Source: Candidatus Cloacimonadota bacterium (lineage in GTDB: Bacteria > Cloacimonadota > Cloacimonadia > Cloacimonadales > Cloacimonadaceae). Taken from it: a DNA stretch of 64,000 nt. The notes below the pieces were generated by a model. It had not been told where the DNA came from, searched no databases, and was given only the letters and a program-made list of their open reading frames with translations. Shown in pieces: positions 25,563 through 34,425 of this stretch (within the stretch, counting starts at the first letter, position 1; every line of letters starts with the position of its first letter). A program made the translations under genes and the position numbers. The DNA lies in assembly GCA_020532545.1 (NCBI GenBank), contig JAJBAW010000005.1, forward strand, positions 25,984 to 89,983, given 5' to 3'.

Positions 25563-26187
25563 TTCTTTCACTCACTAAGCGGGGGAGAAGGCTAGCCTTT
25601 TGGGTAGCCTTCTGCTTGGTTTGGCAGACTATGTCTGCCTGTCAGAGATGGAAAATGACCCATCTGAGTGAAACTCTTGTCTTCTGTCTTGGGCCCGTCT
25701 GGGGCGGGTTGAGGTTACTATGAGATCTATTCCATGCTCCAGCCGATGGTCGGTTGAAAAAGTCTTCAGAGTGCCTGTAGGAGCACCGCTCCGGAAGGCT
25801 ACCTGAAGCTTTTTCATAAGACCTCGAGCTGGAAAAAGTAAGTGCCGGACTTTGTCCGGCTTATTCTTTTTCCAAAGAATAATCTAACCTCTAAGTGTTT
25901 CCAGTACAAACCTGTTCTTTCTAGGAAGGTATGCTCCGAAAACACCCATCTTTCTGTCCTGCTTACTCCTCTCTACTATGGCTAGACCGGGTGGGATCCG
26001 ATCCGCCGGCGCCGCAGGATGACTGGGTGGGGGTGACCGCGTCCGCGTGCCATCTCGGTCTCCAAGGGAAGCCTCAACCTCCGGTTGAGAGTGCCGAAGG
26101 CACGTGCTTCCTAGAGGAGACCCCTCGTAGAAGACAGACTTTGTCTGCCGATGGAGAGGTTCTTCTCCATTCAACTAGAAGGAGTTT
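25563..26187 (+). ncRNA. Large structured non-coding RNA candidate (~620 nt)
   Basis: No credible ORF, but dense nested stems. 25577-25617: AAGC/GCTT around GAAGGCTA/TAGCCTTC. 25623-25639: GGCAGAC/GTCTGCC. 25646-25665. 25694-25708: CCCGTC/GGCGGG. 25756-25815: GAAAAAG+CTTCAG closed by CTGAAG+CTTTTTC around inner hairpins. 25831-25873: GGAAAAAG/CTTTTTCC around GCCGGAC/GTCCGGC. 25943-26029: CACCCA/TGGGTG, GTCCTGC/GCAGGAT, GGC/GCC, CCGG/CCGG, GGAT/ATCC nested. 26057-26122: GGTCTCC/GGAGACC, GGAAGC/GCTTCC and a three-way junction with CTCAACC/GGTTGAG and GTGCC/GGCAC. 26135-26147 and 26151-26170 follow. Two stems need G-U pairs in the + sense, which favours + transcription. Size and style recall the phage-borne ornate RNAs GOLLD and ROOL, but I cannot match either consensus by eye. 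Confidence 0.7.
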
Positions 26188-26415
26188 TTACTTCCGGGCA
26201 ATGCTGGCTACATGGTCGAGGTTAATGAGGGCTTCCCGTACGCTGAGCTCCCCATTAGCCAGCGTGACTTCAGATCGAAGCGTAAAGAATTTACCCTTAG
26301 TGGACACGACCGTACCGGTCAGGGCCGCTCCGCCGTAGATAAATACTCTTGCCTCTTTCCCCAGCCAGGCTTGTATCGCTTCGTAGCCCATTGGTGAAAA
26401 TGTCGTGTCAGTCAT
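26188..26415 (-). CDS. Sm/Hfq-like small RNA-binding protein candidate
   Basis: 75 residues. The pattern ARVFIYGGAALTGTVVSTKG followed by KFFTLRS resembles the Sm1 motif of Hfq (VSIYLVNGIKLQGQI...), and ALINLDHVASIARK resembles Sm2 (the YKHAISTVVP segment). Length and strand order (helix, then five strands) match a minimal Hfq fold. It converges on the large structured RNA, ending one base beyond it. A leftward promoter-like motif lies ~32 bases upstream. Other small beta-barrels (KOW, YlxS-like) are alternatives. If it is Sm-like, it could chaperone the neighbouring RNA or phage mRNAs. Confidence 0.55.
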   Translation of the reverse strand: MTDTTFSPMGYEAIQAWLGKEARVFIYGGAALTGTVVSTKGKFFTLRSEVTLANGELSVREALINLDHVASIARK

Positions 26416-26446
26416 GACATCACCTGCCTAAACCCGGTCTTGCATG

Positions 26447-26458
26447 TTCTTTTAACAA
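26447..26458 (-). promoter_or_regulatory. TTGTTATAAGAA motif copy 2 (variant)
   Basis: TTGTTAAAAGAA on the - strand, 32 bases before the Sm-like gene, with the same flanking CATG as copy 1. On the + strand it would point into the 3' end of the DNA polymerase gene, which supports the leftward reading. Confidence 0.4.
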
Positions 26459-26509
26459 AACATGGTCCTTTTTTTGAAAAATTGAAGCAGGCAAAATATT
26501 ATTATCTCC

Positions 26510-29413
26510 TTAGGCAACGGCTTTCTTGGCCTCCCCATAGCTGGGACCATACCCAACGTCATATTTCCAGGGTACCGGAAGCCAGGGAGCTTTTTCACGG
26601 ATATTCTCCATAATGATTTTGTCCAACAGCTGCTTCATACCGGTCTGTCCTTTAGGGGCCTTGAAGCCGATGGAGTCATGCACGGTAAGAATGATTCGAC
26701 CTTCCCTGGAACGGAGAGCCTCCCGCAAATCGATCATGTTGGTCTGCACCAAATCATTGCTGGTGGTCTGAATACGAGCATTCACAGCCTGCCGACTGAT
26801 ACCGTTAAGCAGACTGCTGTTGTACGACGCTGCGGCATACCGGCGCTTGCGCCCCGTGAAGGTGTAGGAAAATTTATGCCTTAGTGCAAAGTTGATGGTA
26901 TTTCGGATATAACGGGCCACTCCAGGATAGGTTTTGAAAAACTTATCGAGATACTCCTGAGCTTCCTGCTCAGAAACCCTAATACGCATATCCGACCACA
27001 GCTGGGCAGCCAGCCCTTTGGCACTCATCATATATATAGTGCCAAAGTTAACTTTCTTAGCAATCTGCCGCAATACATAGTAGGGAGTTGACTTATCCTC
27101 TTTGTAGAGGCAGAGGTCTTCGTAGCTGTACTCCCCCAAGCCCGCAGCAGTCAGGCAATGCAAATCCTTGTCTTCCAAAAATGCCTGGGTTAAGGCAAGG
27201 TCCCGACTGTACGCTGTCAGAACACGCATCTCCGCATTGGCAATGTCCAGGTCATAGAAATCCTCCTCTTCCGGGTTATCCGGAAGGAACAAGGCCTTCA
27301 GATTGAGAAAAAGTTCTAAGTTACTGATTTTTAACAGGAAGGGGACGTTCTGAAGGTTGGGGTCACTGCTACTCAACCGGCTTGTAGCCGTCCCATTCTG
27401 ATGGTACTTCCCATGCAAGAACCCATCGAGGGCGGATTTCTGCAGCCAGGGATTCAGGTACGTCCCCTTGATCTTCTCCATCCTCCGCCAATCCAGAAAA
27501 TAGTTGAGGAACACATCATCCGGAAAGTCATCTGAGAGGAACTTGATTGTCTCGGCGTCAGTGCAGGGAGCTCCGGCATCCGTTTTCTTGATGATCGGCA
27601 GCTTCTTGTCTTCATAGAGGTATTTGGCAATAGCATTGCCATTGCTCAACGGAAAAGTGTACCCTATATCCGTGAAGATCTTATCCTCCACTTCTGCCAT
27701 TTTCTCTTCCAGGATTTTGATGTATTCCTTGGTGCGCTCCCGGTCCAATCGCACCCCGTAGAACTCCATCTCGGAAATCAGATCCGCCATAGGATTAACG
27801 ATATTCCGCACCGTCCACATCAACGGCTGCATCTGCAGAGGCTTTTTGATCTTTTTCTCAATCTTCAGAACCCTTAGGGCTTCCTCTTTCAGCCTCCCCA
27901 ACTGCTTAAGCATGATCTTACGCGTCATTACCCCGTCTACTGCGGCATAGAGCAGCAGTTTCGGAACAGCTAGATCCTCATAGGTAACCTCGGGCGTAAT
28001 CTCCGGAGGTTCGAACTCCAGCGGTATCAACAGTTCTTCCCGAGGTACCTTGCTCAGTAGCTTGAAGATCACCCCAGCCGACTTCTTGGTAAGAACAAGC
28101 TCCCCTTTGGATTTTTTATACTTGGGCTCTGTCAACCCCTTGGATTCCGTCATGCTCAAAAATTTCCGGGAGATCCATCGGGAGTTAAGGCTGCGCCGTT
28201 CTGTATCCGTCAGGCTCAGCCAGTAGCTGACATAAGCCTCCACCAGTTTTTCCCGGTACGCTTTTACCGCCTCTTTGAGGGTTTCTTTTCGCGCCTTTTG
28301 CAAAGAAAGCTTCTCCCGCTCCAAATCCTCCTCGTAGCGGGTATCCGTAGGGAAATAGTCTGTAGCCAACACCTTCAGAGAATACTCGCCTTTCTTTCCC
28401 TCATCCAACTGGTGCTCTATCAACATGGTATCCCAAGTCACCTCGGGGGTTTTCAGGCCTTCATGATAGCGCAGCCACTGCTGGTCAAACTTTGAGTTGT
28501 GCATAACGAGAGAAAAAGCCGGGTGATGCATGACCTGCAGTAATTTATCCCGAATTCTCTGGAAGTGTTCTTTCGAGAAAGGCAAAGCCCGATGCTCCCA
28601 GGGGAACGCCAGGCCTTGATTGTCTTCCCAAGACATAGACACCATGATACAGCGCTGTTTTGGGTCGTGGGGTAACAAGGAGGTAGTCTCCGTATCCACA
28701 GCTACCGGACGTTTTTTATTTTCTGCATGGGACTTGTCCAGTGCTGCCAGGCACTCATCCAGCTGTGCCACTATGCCTTCGCAGTCGGTCGGAGTACGGA
28801 TATCCAGTTCATCACAATTGATGCCTGAAGACAGGTACCCAAAAGCTTTTTCAATATCGCGCTTGAGGACCGTGATATATCCTGTCTCCTTCAACACTTG
28901 TACAGGTGAGATTGTTGGTAAAACTGTATACTTGACCCCTCCATAGTGGATGGTCTGAAATACTCCTCGAATCTCCCCATGCTTTTGCCGAAATCCCAAA
29001 GCCTTAGCGGCATCCGCGCCTAAGGGGATCAGAAGTTTCGGTTTGGACAGATCGAGTCGAGCTTGTAGTTGGTGACTGCACTTCTCTAAGTCTTGCTGCT
29101 TTATTTTGTAATTAAGTTCCTTGGGGACACAGCGTACAGCATAGATATACTCTGCACTAAACTGCTCAGCCCTAGGAAGCTTGCTCTTAATCTCGCTGAC
29201 AAGATTACGCAACAGCCACCCACCTTTACTGCAATACGCTCCTTTCTCTGCGTCAATATCCATGGGAAATCCTGCAATAAAAGTAATGTCCTGGTGCTGA
29301 GCCAGAGCATATTTACAGAACTCCTCTGTGTAGAGCCGACACCCAGTACAGGGCGTAGGCTTTAGACAAATAGCTTCTTCCTCTGCCAACAATTTTTTAG
29401 CTGTGTCTACCAT
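26510..29413 (-). CDS. polA: Family A DNA polymerase with N-terminal UDG-like and 3'-5' exonuclease domains
   Basis: 967 residues, AAGGAA before ATG. Residues ~20-200 are uracil-DNA glycosylase-superfamily-like: CTGCRLYTEEFCKYA, GGWLLRNLVSEI, IYAVRCVPKELNYK, LLIPLGADAAKALG and VLPTISPVQVL, where the usual catalytic-site His is replaced. Residues ~235-500: exonuclease motifs VAVDTETTSL, VMHNSKFDQQW and YAAVDGVMTRK. Polymerase: motif A DLDIANAEMRVL, motif B RQIAKKVNFGTIYMMSAKG, motif C LTVHDSIGF (HDS instead of HDE). A UDG-like front is known from SPO1-type phage polymerases. Main replicative polymerase, co-oriented with the primase-helicase. Confidence 0.9.
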   Translation of the reverse strand: MVDTAKKLLAEEEAICLKPTPCTGCRLYTEEFCKYALAQHQDITFIAGFPMDIDAEKGAYCSKGGWLLRNLVSEIKSKLPRAEQFSAEYIYAVRCVPKELNYKIKQQDLEKCSHQLQARLDLSKPKLLIPLGADAAKALGFRQKHGEIRGVFQTIHYGGVKYTVLPTISPVQVLKETGYITVLKRDIEKAFGYLSSGINCDELDIRTPTDCEGIVAQLDECLAALDKSHAENKKRPVAVDTETTSLLPHDPKQRCIMVSMSWEDNQGLAFPWEHRALPFSKEHFQRIRDKLLQVMHHPAFSLVMHNSKFDQQWLRYHEGLKTPEVTWDTMLIEHQLDEGKKGEYSLKVLATDYFPTDTRYEEDLEREKLSLQKARKETLKEAVKAYREKLVEAYVSYWLSLTDTERRSLNSRWISRKFLSMTESKGLTEPKYKKSKGELVLTKKSAGVIFKLLSKVPREELLIPLEFEPPEITPEVTYEDLAVPKLLLYAAVDGVMTRKIMLKQLGRLKEEALRVLKIEKKIKKPLQMQPLMWTVRNIVNPMADLISEMEFYGVRLDRERTKEYIKILEEKMAEVEDKIFTDIGYTFPLSNGNAIAKYLYEDKKLPIIKKTDAGAPCTDAETIKFLSDDFPDDVFLNYFLDWRRMEKIKGTYLNPWLQKSALDGFLHGKYHQNGTATSRLSSSDPNLQNVPFLLKISNLELFLNLKALFLPDNPEEEDFYDLDIANAEMRVLTAYSRDLALTQAFLEDKDLHCLTAAGLGEYSYEDLCLYKEDKSTPYYVLRQIAKKVNFGTIYMMSAKGLAAQLWSDMRIRVSEQEAQEYLDKFFKTYPGVARYIRNTINFALRHKFSYTFTGRKRRYAAASYNSSLLNGISRQAVNARIQTTSNDLVQTNMIDLREALRSREGRIILTVHDSIGFKAPKGQTGMKQLLDKIIMENIREKAPWLPVPWKYDVGYGPSYGEAKKAVA

Positions 29414-29458
29414 GAGCTTCCTTCTTTTTTGCCGGCACCCCTTTAATTAGGGCCTACC

Positions 29459-29490
29459 AGAAAGCCGGAACTGAAAAATTCCGGCTTTCT
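29459..29490. terminator. Hairpin between primase-helicase and polymerase genes
   Basis: Stem AGAAAGCCGGAA / TTCCGGCTTTCT with an 8-base loop just after the primase-helicase stop. Without a long T-run it may attenuate rather than fully stop leftward transcription into the polymerase gene. Confidence 0.6.
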
Positions 29491-29499
29491 GCACATGTT

Positions 29500-32400
29500 T
29501 TAAATATCAAAATCCTCCACGTAAGAGAGGTCTGTGGCTGCAGCGCTCTCCTCAATCACCCCAGAGGGCTCTGCTATTTGCTTGGGGGGTATCGGTTTCA
29601 TCCCGATACTGGGGAGCCCGAGATAGGCTATATCCACCACGGTGTAGTCCATGGGGGTTTGCACATCATGCAAGCCCAACGACTGCACAATAAGTTGGTG
29701 CTGTTCAGGTGTCACAGAGTCCCAGCTATGACAACAGCGAGCGGCCATATCCCGTAAAGCAACCACGGGTTTACGGATGTACTCGTAGTTGCCCTGCATC
29801 AACGAGCTGTGGACCAGATACCGCCAGACCAGGACAATGACCTGAAGCTCTGAGACAAAGTAAACGCCAGTACGGAGGTTGTTGAGGATGTGAATTTCCC
29901 CCTCCTCCAAAAGCGTTTTAGCGGAGACCTTGCTGATCGCTCCGTCTTCTCCGTGGACAAACAGCTTATCCGGTACCAGGCAGGCATCTATGACGGGTAT
30001 TGTGTTGTTGGACATGCTGATCGCAGCAAGACGATCCTTGTACTTCGTCAGAAAATCTATATACATAGCGTCCGCGTCGTAGCCCAGCATCTCGTATACG
30101 GCCAATGGAGTCAGGACACTCTCCATGAAACGGGTAGACCGATGCAGGTCCCCTGCAATCTCCGGGAGACGCTTTCGCAGAATGTTACGCCTGCGGTAAA
30201 TCTCTGGAATCCGCGGTAGGAGGCAGATAGTGTTGTTCTGCTGCAGACGTAGATACTCCTCCTCGGTAAAGTGCTCAAAGATGTGCTGATCTGGAGGCTT
30301 ACGCCCCTGATCCTTGACCGTGCTGATGATCAGGATACGGCTCAGAAAAACACTATCCGACGGGGTGTTGATCGCTGCCAGGATAACCGGCATCTGAATT
30401 TTGTACTGCCGGACTGACGTTCCGTCGGCGCCTCCTCGAGTTACTGTACTGCCACCTTGTGGAACCCGATACAACAAGGTCATGATCTCCCGGTTACGCT
30501 CCTCCGCCTTGGAAGCCCGGATGGCTCCGGTTTCTTCAGCTTCATCCAGTACATAGGCCAGCGTAGATTTCTGCATGGTCTGATACAAAGAAGCCGCGGT
30601 GGCATCGTTAGCGGTTACAGCACTTTCCAGCAAGCTAGGAGGCAGGGTTTTACCTGGCTTGACTTCCTGGTTGGGGCCCCCGAGAATGCCGTGGATCAAA
30701 GAGGATTTCCCGGATTCCGCCTGACCTGTGATGAAGGTAATGGAGCTTTCCCCCACCGAGGCCATGATCGGCAGAGACATGATATAGGCCGCCAGGAAAG
30801 GGTTAATCATATCGTTGTGTTCAAGCTTCCACCCATCCAACACCGTGCGTATGGCTCTATAGTGGAATTGAAGATCCACGGTATTGGCCCGTTCCAGGTC
30901 TGTGGTCTCCTGAACAAAGGACCAACGGTGGATGGGACTGAGATTCTCAAACAGGACTTTGCCATCAATATTGCTTTTTAACTCCTCCCAAGTGAGCTGA
31001 TCATCCTGAGAAAAGCGGCCACGGAAGACTTTCTTTCCATTTACGAAGTAGACCGTGTCACCTTTCCTCCGGTACTCTGCCGGGATATTGGAATAATGGA
31101 TACCCTGCGTCAGGGTTGCCAGCTCTTCAACATTGATGGCGTCAGTGAGCATGGACTCTGCCACCTCTTTTAGCAGTTCCCAGGCATTCCGCTTTTTGAT
31201 GGAAAGCATTCTCCCAGGCTCGGTTTCCTCGTCTATCCCTTCCAGGTAGATGTGGTTATTTCCGAGGATCTGATCAAAGAACTCCATCCCGGTACGTCCG
31301 GTACTGGCAGCTACCAGGTTGAACAGGGCATTTTCGTTCTTGGGTTCAAACTCCCAAAGTTCACTCTTATGTACTGCCCAGCATTTATACTGCGTCCGAC
31401 CACCTTTCCTTTCGTAGTAAGAAACTCGCAGATAATTGCTCAGCTGTTTCTTGATAAGCGCCAAACAACTGGCTAGGGTGGTTGAGGAAGCCAGGGCCTC
31501 GTTTACTGAGGAGACCTGAGAGAGGTCCACGTTGAACCGACTGGCTACTGCAGCGATGTAGGCTTGGCACTCCGAGGGATCGCTCAGAAGCCCAAACCAC
31601 TTTTTGGCTTCGTCGTACGATTTCTTGTCTCGCTCCGCCACCAGGTTTTTCAAGCGGTTTTCATAGCCCTCCACTGTAGTGTCCAGGAGGTGCAAAGCCT
31701 GATTGTATTGCTCCTGGAGATCCTCTATGGCAGAGCAAGCCTTCTCGGTAACCCAGCTGGCTGCGTTCAGAAAATAAGCATTGCGCTGATGAAACAGGTA
31801 ATTGAGCATTACCTCGTGCCCGCAGAACTGCACGGCATCATCGAGGTCCCCGCCCAGCAGCTCATGAGGCCAGGTAAAAATCCGAAGGCTTAGCGGCTGG
31901 CAATCCAAAGTCTGTGTAAAATTGGCTTTGGAATTCAGCACCCGACAGGCATACTCGTCTCCCCGCTTCTCCCCGGGCCGATCAGGCACCAGCCAAATAT
32001 GCCGGACTCCGTACTCCCGTAGAAAAGCCAGGTCCACGGTGCCCGACCCACCCGAACTGACGATGATAAAATCCATGGTACCGGTCAGGTCCTGAGCCAC
32101 CATGGCAGCGAAGGCATCAAACTCCCCTTCGGTAACATAAACACTGGTTTCGTTGTGCCCCAGGAGGCGTTGGTACCGGTGCAGCCCTGTCACCCCGTTC
32201 GGAGACGTTTTATCTTCTCCGATGTTGACGATGCCACTTTTACGGAAAGCCTCCCGCAAAATGTGCGGAGGAAGTTCTTCCAGAGGAACTCCGGCATTCC
32301 TCTCTATAAAGGTGGGATCTATCGGACGTACTTTGAAGCGGGCAATGGTGCCAGGGGAGTCGTTACTGTGGGTTACTACGCTCCCCCATTTGCTGCCGGA

Positions 32401-33054
32401 TTTGTTCTCGGTACTAAAGTACTCGTCGTAGAGGGAGTGCAAATCCGGATCCTCAATATACTTCTTGGCATGTTCCGGCTTGGCAAAGACCCCCACAGGG
32501 AGGTTAGGCAGGGAGGTTACCGGGATGCTTCGTGCTTTGGTCAGATACAGAAACGCCAAATGCACATACTCCAGATGCTTGGGACGATCCCGTACCCACT
32601 CTTCCAGCACCTTTGAGAACGCTATGGCTGCAGCTTTTTTCATTTCCTGCAGCTGGTTATAATTGTTGAGTTCGTCCAGATTGGACAGAGAGGAGGAGAG
32701 GTTGAAACGGTTATGCAGAAGCAGCAATGCCTCCTGCATGGACATGTTCCCTACTTTGGCAATCAAGGACACCGGATTGGTGACAAACTTTTCACAGGTG
32801 CCAAAACATTTCCCTAAACCCCGAGTTAGGGAGATGCGAAACGAAGGTGTCTTTTCATCATGATATGGGCAGCACCCGGAGATGGAAGCTTGACCTTTCT
32901 GCTCCCACTTATTGCCCGGAGACAGTTCCCGCAGTAAAGAGAGCCACTCGGAGGCAGATATAACTGTCCAAAGTCTCCGCAGTTCTTCTTCGGGGCGTCC
33001 TGCCTTTCTGCTTGCTGTTTTCTTTGTTCCCCGAGATCTCTTGGGAGAGGCCAT
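29500..33054 (-). CDS. Primase-helicase fusion
   Basis: 1184 residues, AAAGGA before ATG. N-terminus: CHC2-type zinc finger (ISGCCPYHDEKTPSFRIS ... GKCFGTC). Toprim domain ~residues 300-400: SVYVTEGEFDAFAAMVAQDL, then IIVSSGGSGTVDL and WLVPDRPG. The C-terminal half is an ATPase with Walker A FITGQAESGKSSLIHGI and Walker B LAYVLDEAEET. The order zinc-Toprim-helicase is that of phage bifunctional replicative primase-helicases; the ATPase looks closer to the D5/DUF927 type than to DnaB (inference). Lies upstream of the polymerase in the same leftward run. Confidence 0.85.
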   Translation of the reverse strand: MASPKRSRGTKKTASRKAGRPEEELRRLWTVISASEWLSLLRELSPGNKWEQKGQASISGCCPYHDEKTPSFRISLTRGLGKCFGTCEKFVTNPVSLIAKVGNMSMQEALLLLHNRFNLSSSLSNLDELNNYNQLQEMKKAAAIAFSKVLEEWVRDRPKHLEYVHLAFLYLTKARSIPVTSLPNLPVGVFAKPEHAKKYIEDPDLHSLYDEYFSTENKSGSKWGSVVTHSNDSPGTIARFKVRPIDPTFIERNAGVPLEELPPHILREAFRKSGIVNIGEDKTSPNGVTGLHRYQRLLGHNETSVYVTEGEFDAFAAMVAQDLTGTMDFIIVSSGGSGTVDLAFLREYGVRHIWLVPDRPGEKRGDEYACRVLNSKANFTQTLDCQPLSLRIFTWPHELLGGDLDDAVQFCGHEVMLNYLFHQRNAYFLNAASWVTEKACSAIEDLQEQYNQALHLLDTTVEGYENRLKNLVAERDKKSYDEAKKWFGLLSDPSECQAYIAAVASRFNVDLSQVSSVNEALASSTTLASCLALIKKQLSNYLRVSYYERKGGRTQYKCWAVHKSELWEFEPKNENALFNLVAASTGRTGMEFFDQILGNNHIYLEGIDEETEPGRMLSIKKRNAWELLKEVAESMLTDAINVEELATLTQGIHYSNIPAEYRRKGDTVYFVNGKKVFRGRFSQDDQLTWEELKSNIDGKVLFENLSPIHRWSFVQETTDLERANTVDLQFHYRAIRTVLDGWKLEHNDMINPFLAAYIMSLPIMASVGESSITFITGQAESGKSSLIHGILGGPNQEVKPGKTLPPSLLESAVTANDATAASLYQTMQKSTLAYVLDEAEETGAIRASKAEERNREIMTLLYRVPQGGSTVTRGGADGTSVRQYKIQMPVILAAINTPSDSVFLSRILIISTVKDQGRKPPDQHIFEHFTEEEYLRLQQNNTICLLPRIPEIYRRRNILRKRLPEIAGDLHRSTRFMESVLTPLAVYEMLGYDADAMYIDFLTKYKDRLAAISMSNNTIPVIDACLVPDKLFVHGEDGAISKVSAKTLLEEGEIHILNNLRTGVYFVSELQVIVLVWRYLVHSSLMQGNYEYIRKPVVALRDMAARCCHSWDSVTPEQHQLIVQSLGLHDVQTPMDYTVVDIAYLGLPSIGMKPIPPKQIAEPSGVIEESAAATDLSYVEDFDI

Positions 33055-33086
33055 AACAATTTCCTTTCTAGAAGCACAGACAGCAA

Positions 33087-33104
33087 GAGGGGCCGAAGCC
33101 CCTC
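33087..33104 (-). other. UUCG-capped hairpin 5' of primase-helicase gene
   Basis: On the - strand GAGGGGC-TTCG-GCCCCTC, a very stable UUCG tetraloop hairpin without a T-run, ~33 bases before the primase-helicase ATG. It may protect the mRNA 5' end or mark a processing site. Confidence 0.5.
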
Positions 33105-33137
33105 ACTAAATCCCCTGTAAATCCACTGTAAAAACGC

Positions 33138-34022
33138 CTACTTTGTTCGAGAGCGTTTTTTCTTTTTGCTGAGGTAGTTCTGCCCCTCTGGGCAGCCCTC
33201 AGTAAAATTGCACCACTCACAAGCCTTACCTGGACACGCCTCAAATACTTCCCCCTCCTTAGGGTGTTTCTCTATAAAATCCTCAAGAAAACCAAGGACG
33301 GAGGAGGCCAGTTCTCCCAGTCGATCCCGCGTATAGGTGGTGAGGATAATCTCCTCTGCCGGAATAAAAGCCCCACCGGCCTGCACCTTCTGGACCTGTG
33401 GATGCTGCAGAAAAGTAGCCAGAGCATAAATCTGGGTCTGCACATCCGCAGCACTTTGATTCTCTTCTGTCGGAGCGTGGGACTTATAGTCCACGATCAC
33501 CGCCTGTGTCCGTGGAGCATTCAGTGCCTTCAGGTCTTGATAGCCATACAGCAACCGATCTTTCCAGCCACAGGCAGGCATTCCCTTGCCATTGCGAGCA
33601 AGCACAAACATTTGCTCAGGGTATAGTTGCAATTGGTACCGAGAGGCCATGGCCAGCACCCGTTTCAGGGTACGCTCCGTGGGGCCCCGTAAGGGCTCGA
33701 GCAGGTCCTTCTCCTCCAGGGTCAGTGAGTAGCCGTGGTACAGGTCTCCCCACACCTTATCGAAGTCCGCTGCTTCCTCCGAAATACCAAAAATCATGGT
33801 GCGTTTAACGCAAGCCTCCAGTACCCCATGTACAAATTTCCCGACAATGGCAGGCGAGGGATCAAACGGCGTGCCCTTGGTACCTTTGTCCAGATAGGTT
33901 TTGCAGTACCGGCGGCCACACCCAAGAAGAGCTTTTGCTTTGGAATAACTCAAAGGAAGTGCTTTTGGCAGGAGAGTGAGGCGCTGGGCTATTTCTGCAA
34001 AAAGCTGTTGTGTAGTCTGCAT
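33138..34022 (-). CDS. Cas4/RecB-type PD-(D/E)XK nuclease with Fe-S cysteines
   Basis: 294 residues from the ATG at 34022, which has AGGA 6 bases upstream; an ATG at 34046 is at the base of a hairpin and less likely. N-terminal LPLSYSKAKALLGCGRRYC, nuclease core AVIVDYKSHAPT (the D...(D/E)xK motif: IVDYKS) followed by QTQIYALATFL. C-terminus ACPGKACEWCNFTEGC with C-x4-C-x2-C-x5-C spacing like the Fe-S cluster of Cas4/AddB. Probably an exonuclease for recombination or DNA end processing in replication. Confidence 0.75.
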   Translation of the reverse strand: MQTTQQLFAEIAQRLTLLPKALPLSYSKAKALLGCGRRYCKTYLDKGTKGTPFDPSPAIVGKFVHGVLEACVKRTMIFGISEEAADFDKVWGDLYHGYSLTLEEKDLLEPLRGPTERTLKRVLAMASRYQLQLYPEQMFVLARNGKGMPACGWKDRLLYGYQDLKALNAPRTQAVIVDYKSHAPTEENQSAADVQTQIYALATFLQHPQVQKVQAGGAFIPAEEIILTTYTRDRLGELASSVLGFLEDFIEKHPKEGEVFEACPGKACEWCNFTEGCPEGQNYLSKKKKRSRTK

Positions 34023-34046
34023 ATAGGGTCCTATACGAAGGAGCAT

Positions 34047-34080
34047 CAGGGCCTAGCCAAAGACGCTTAGCTAGGCCCTG
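34047..34080. other. Intergenic hairpin
   Basis: Perfect 11-bp stem CAGGGCCTAGC / GCTAGGCCCTG between the HU-like gene and the nuclease gene. No T-run, so attenuation or mRNA processing rather than a classical terminator. Confidence 0.6.
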
Positions 34081-34090
34081 AAAGGTGGTC

Positions 34091-34339
34091 TTACACGGCG
34101 AATTTATACCGGATGGTCACTTTTTCCGGCTTCTGCTGAATCTCGTTGGCCTGGATATTGTAAAACGCTCCAGCCGGCGAAACCTTTTTGTAAAACCGAT
34201 GCTTGCCGAAGCGCACTTCTCCATCCTCCGAAGCCGCTTTGATGAAGGTAGTAAAAATCCTGTCCAACATTTCCCGGGCCTTGGCTTTGGAAAGGCCTTC
34301 CTGCTCTGCAACAGCTGCGACAACTTGATCCGTGGTCAT
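34091..34339 (-). CDS. HU/IHF-like DNA-binding protein
   Basis: 82 residues from the ATG at 34339, with AGGAGAG upstream; the longer open frame to 34405 lacks a ribosome site. MTTDQVVAAVAEQEGLSKAK, then REMLDRIFTTFIKAASEDGEV and RFGKHRFYKKV follow the HU/IHF plan (two helices, then the beta saddle). The arm tip differs from the standard RNP motif. It probably bends or compacts phage DNA. Encoded between the nuclease and the possible ssDNA-binding protein. Confidence 0.7.
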   Translation of the reverse strand: MTTDQVVAAVAEQEGLSKAKAREMLDRIFTTFIKAASEDGEVRFGKHRFYKKVSPAGAFYNIQANEIQQKPEKVTIRYKFAV

Positions 34340-34367
34340 GCTATTTTTCTCTCCTGTGGTTGATTGT

Positions 34368-34389
34368 GGAGGGGAGAAGTCTCCCCTCC
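34368..34389. other. Intergenic hairpin 5' of HU-like gene
   Basis: Stem GGAGGGGAGA / TCTCCCCTCC with a 2-base centre, between the genes ending at 34426 and starting at 34339. Not followed by a T-run. Possible attenuator or processing site. Confidence 0.55.
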
Positions 34390-34425
34390 AAGAATTAAGA
34401 AACAAAAGCCGAAAGAAGACTTTAC

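Noticed and set aside
25563..26187. Group I or II intron, or ORF-bearing gene
   Set aside because: The terminase gene before it is complete, no exon continues after it, no domain V or P7-like core was seen, and open frames here are short, without ribosome sites.
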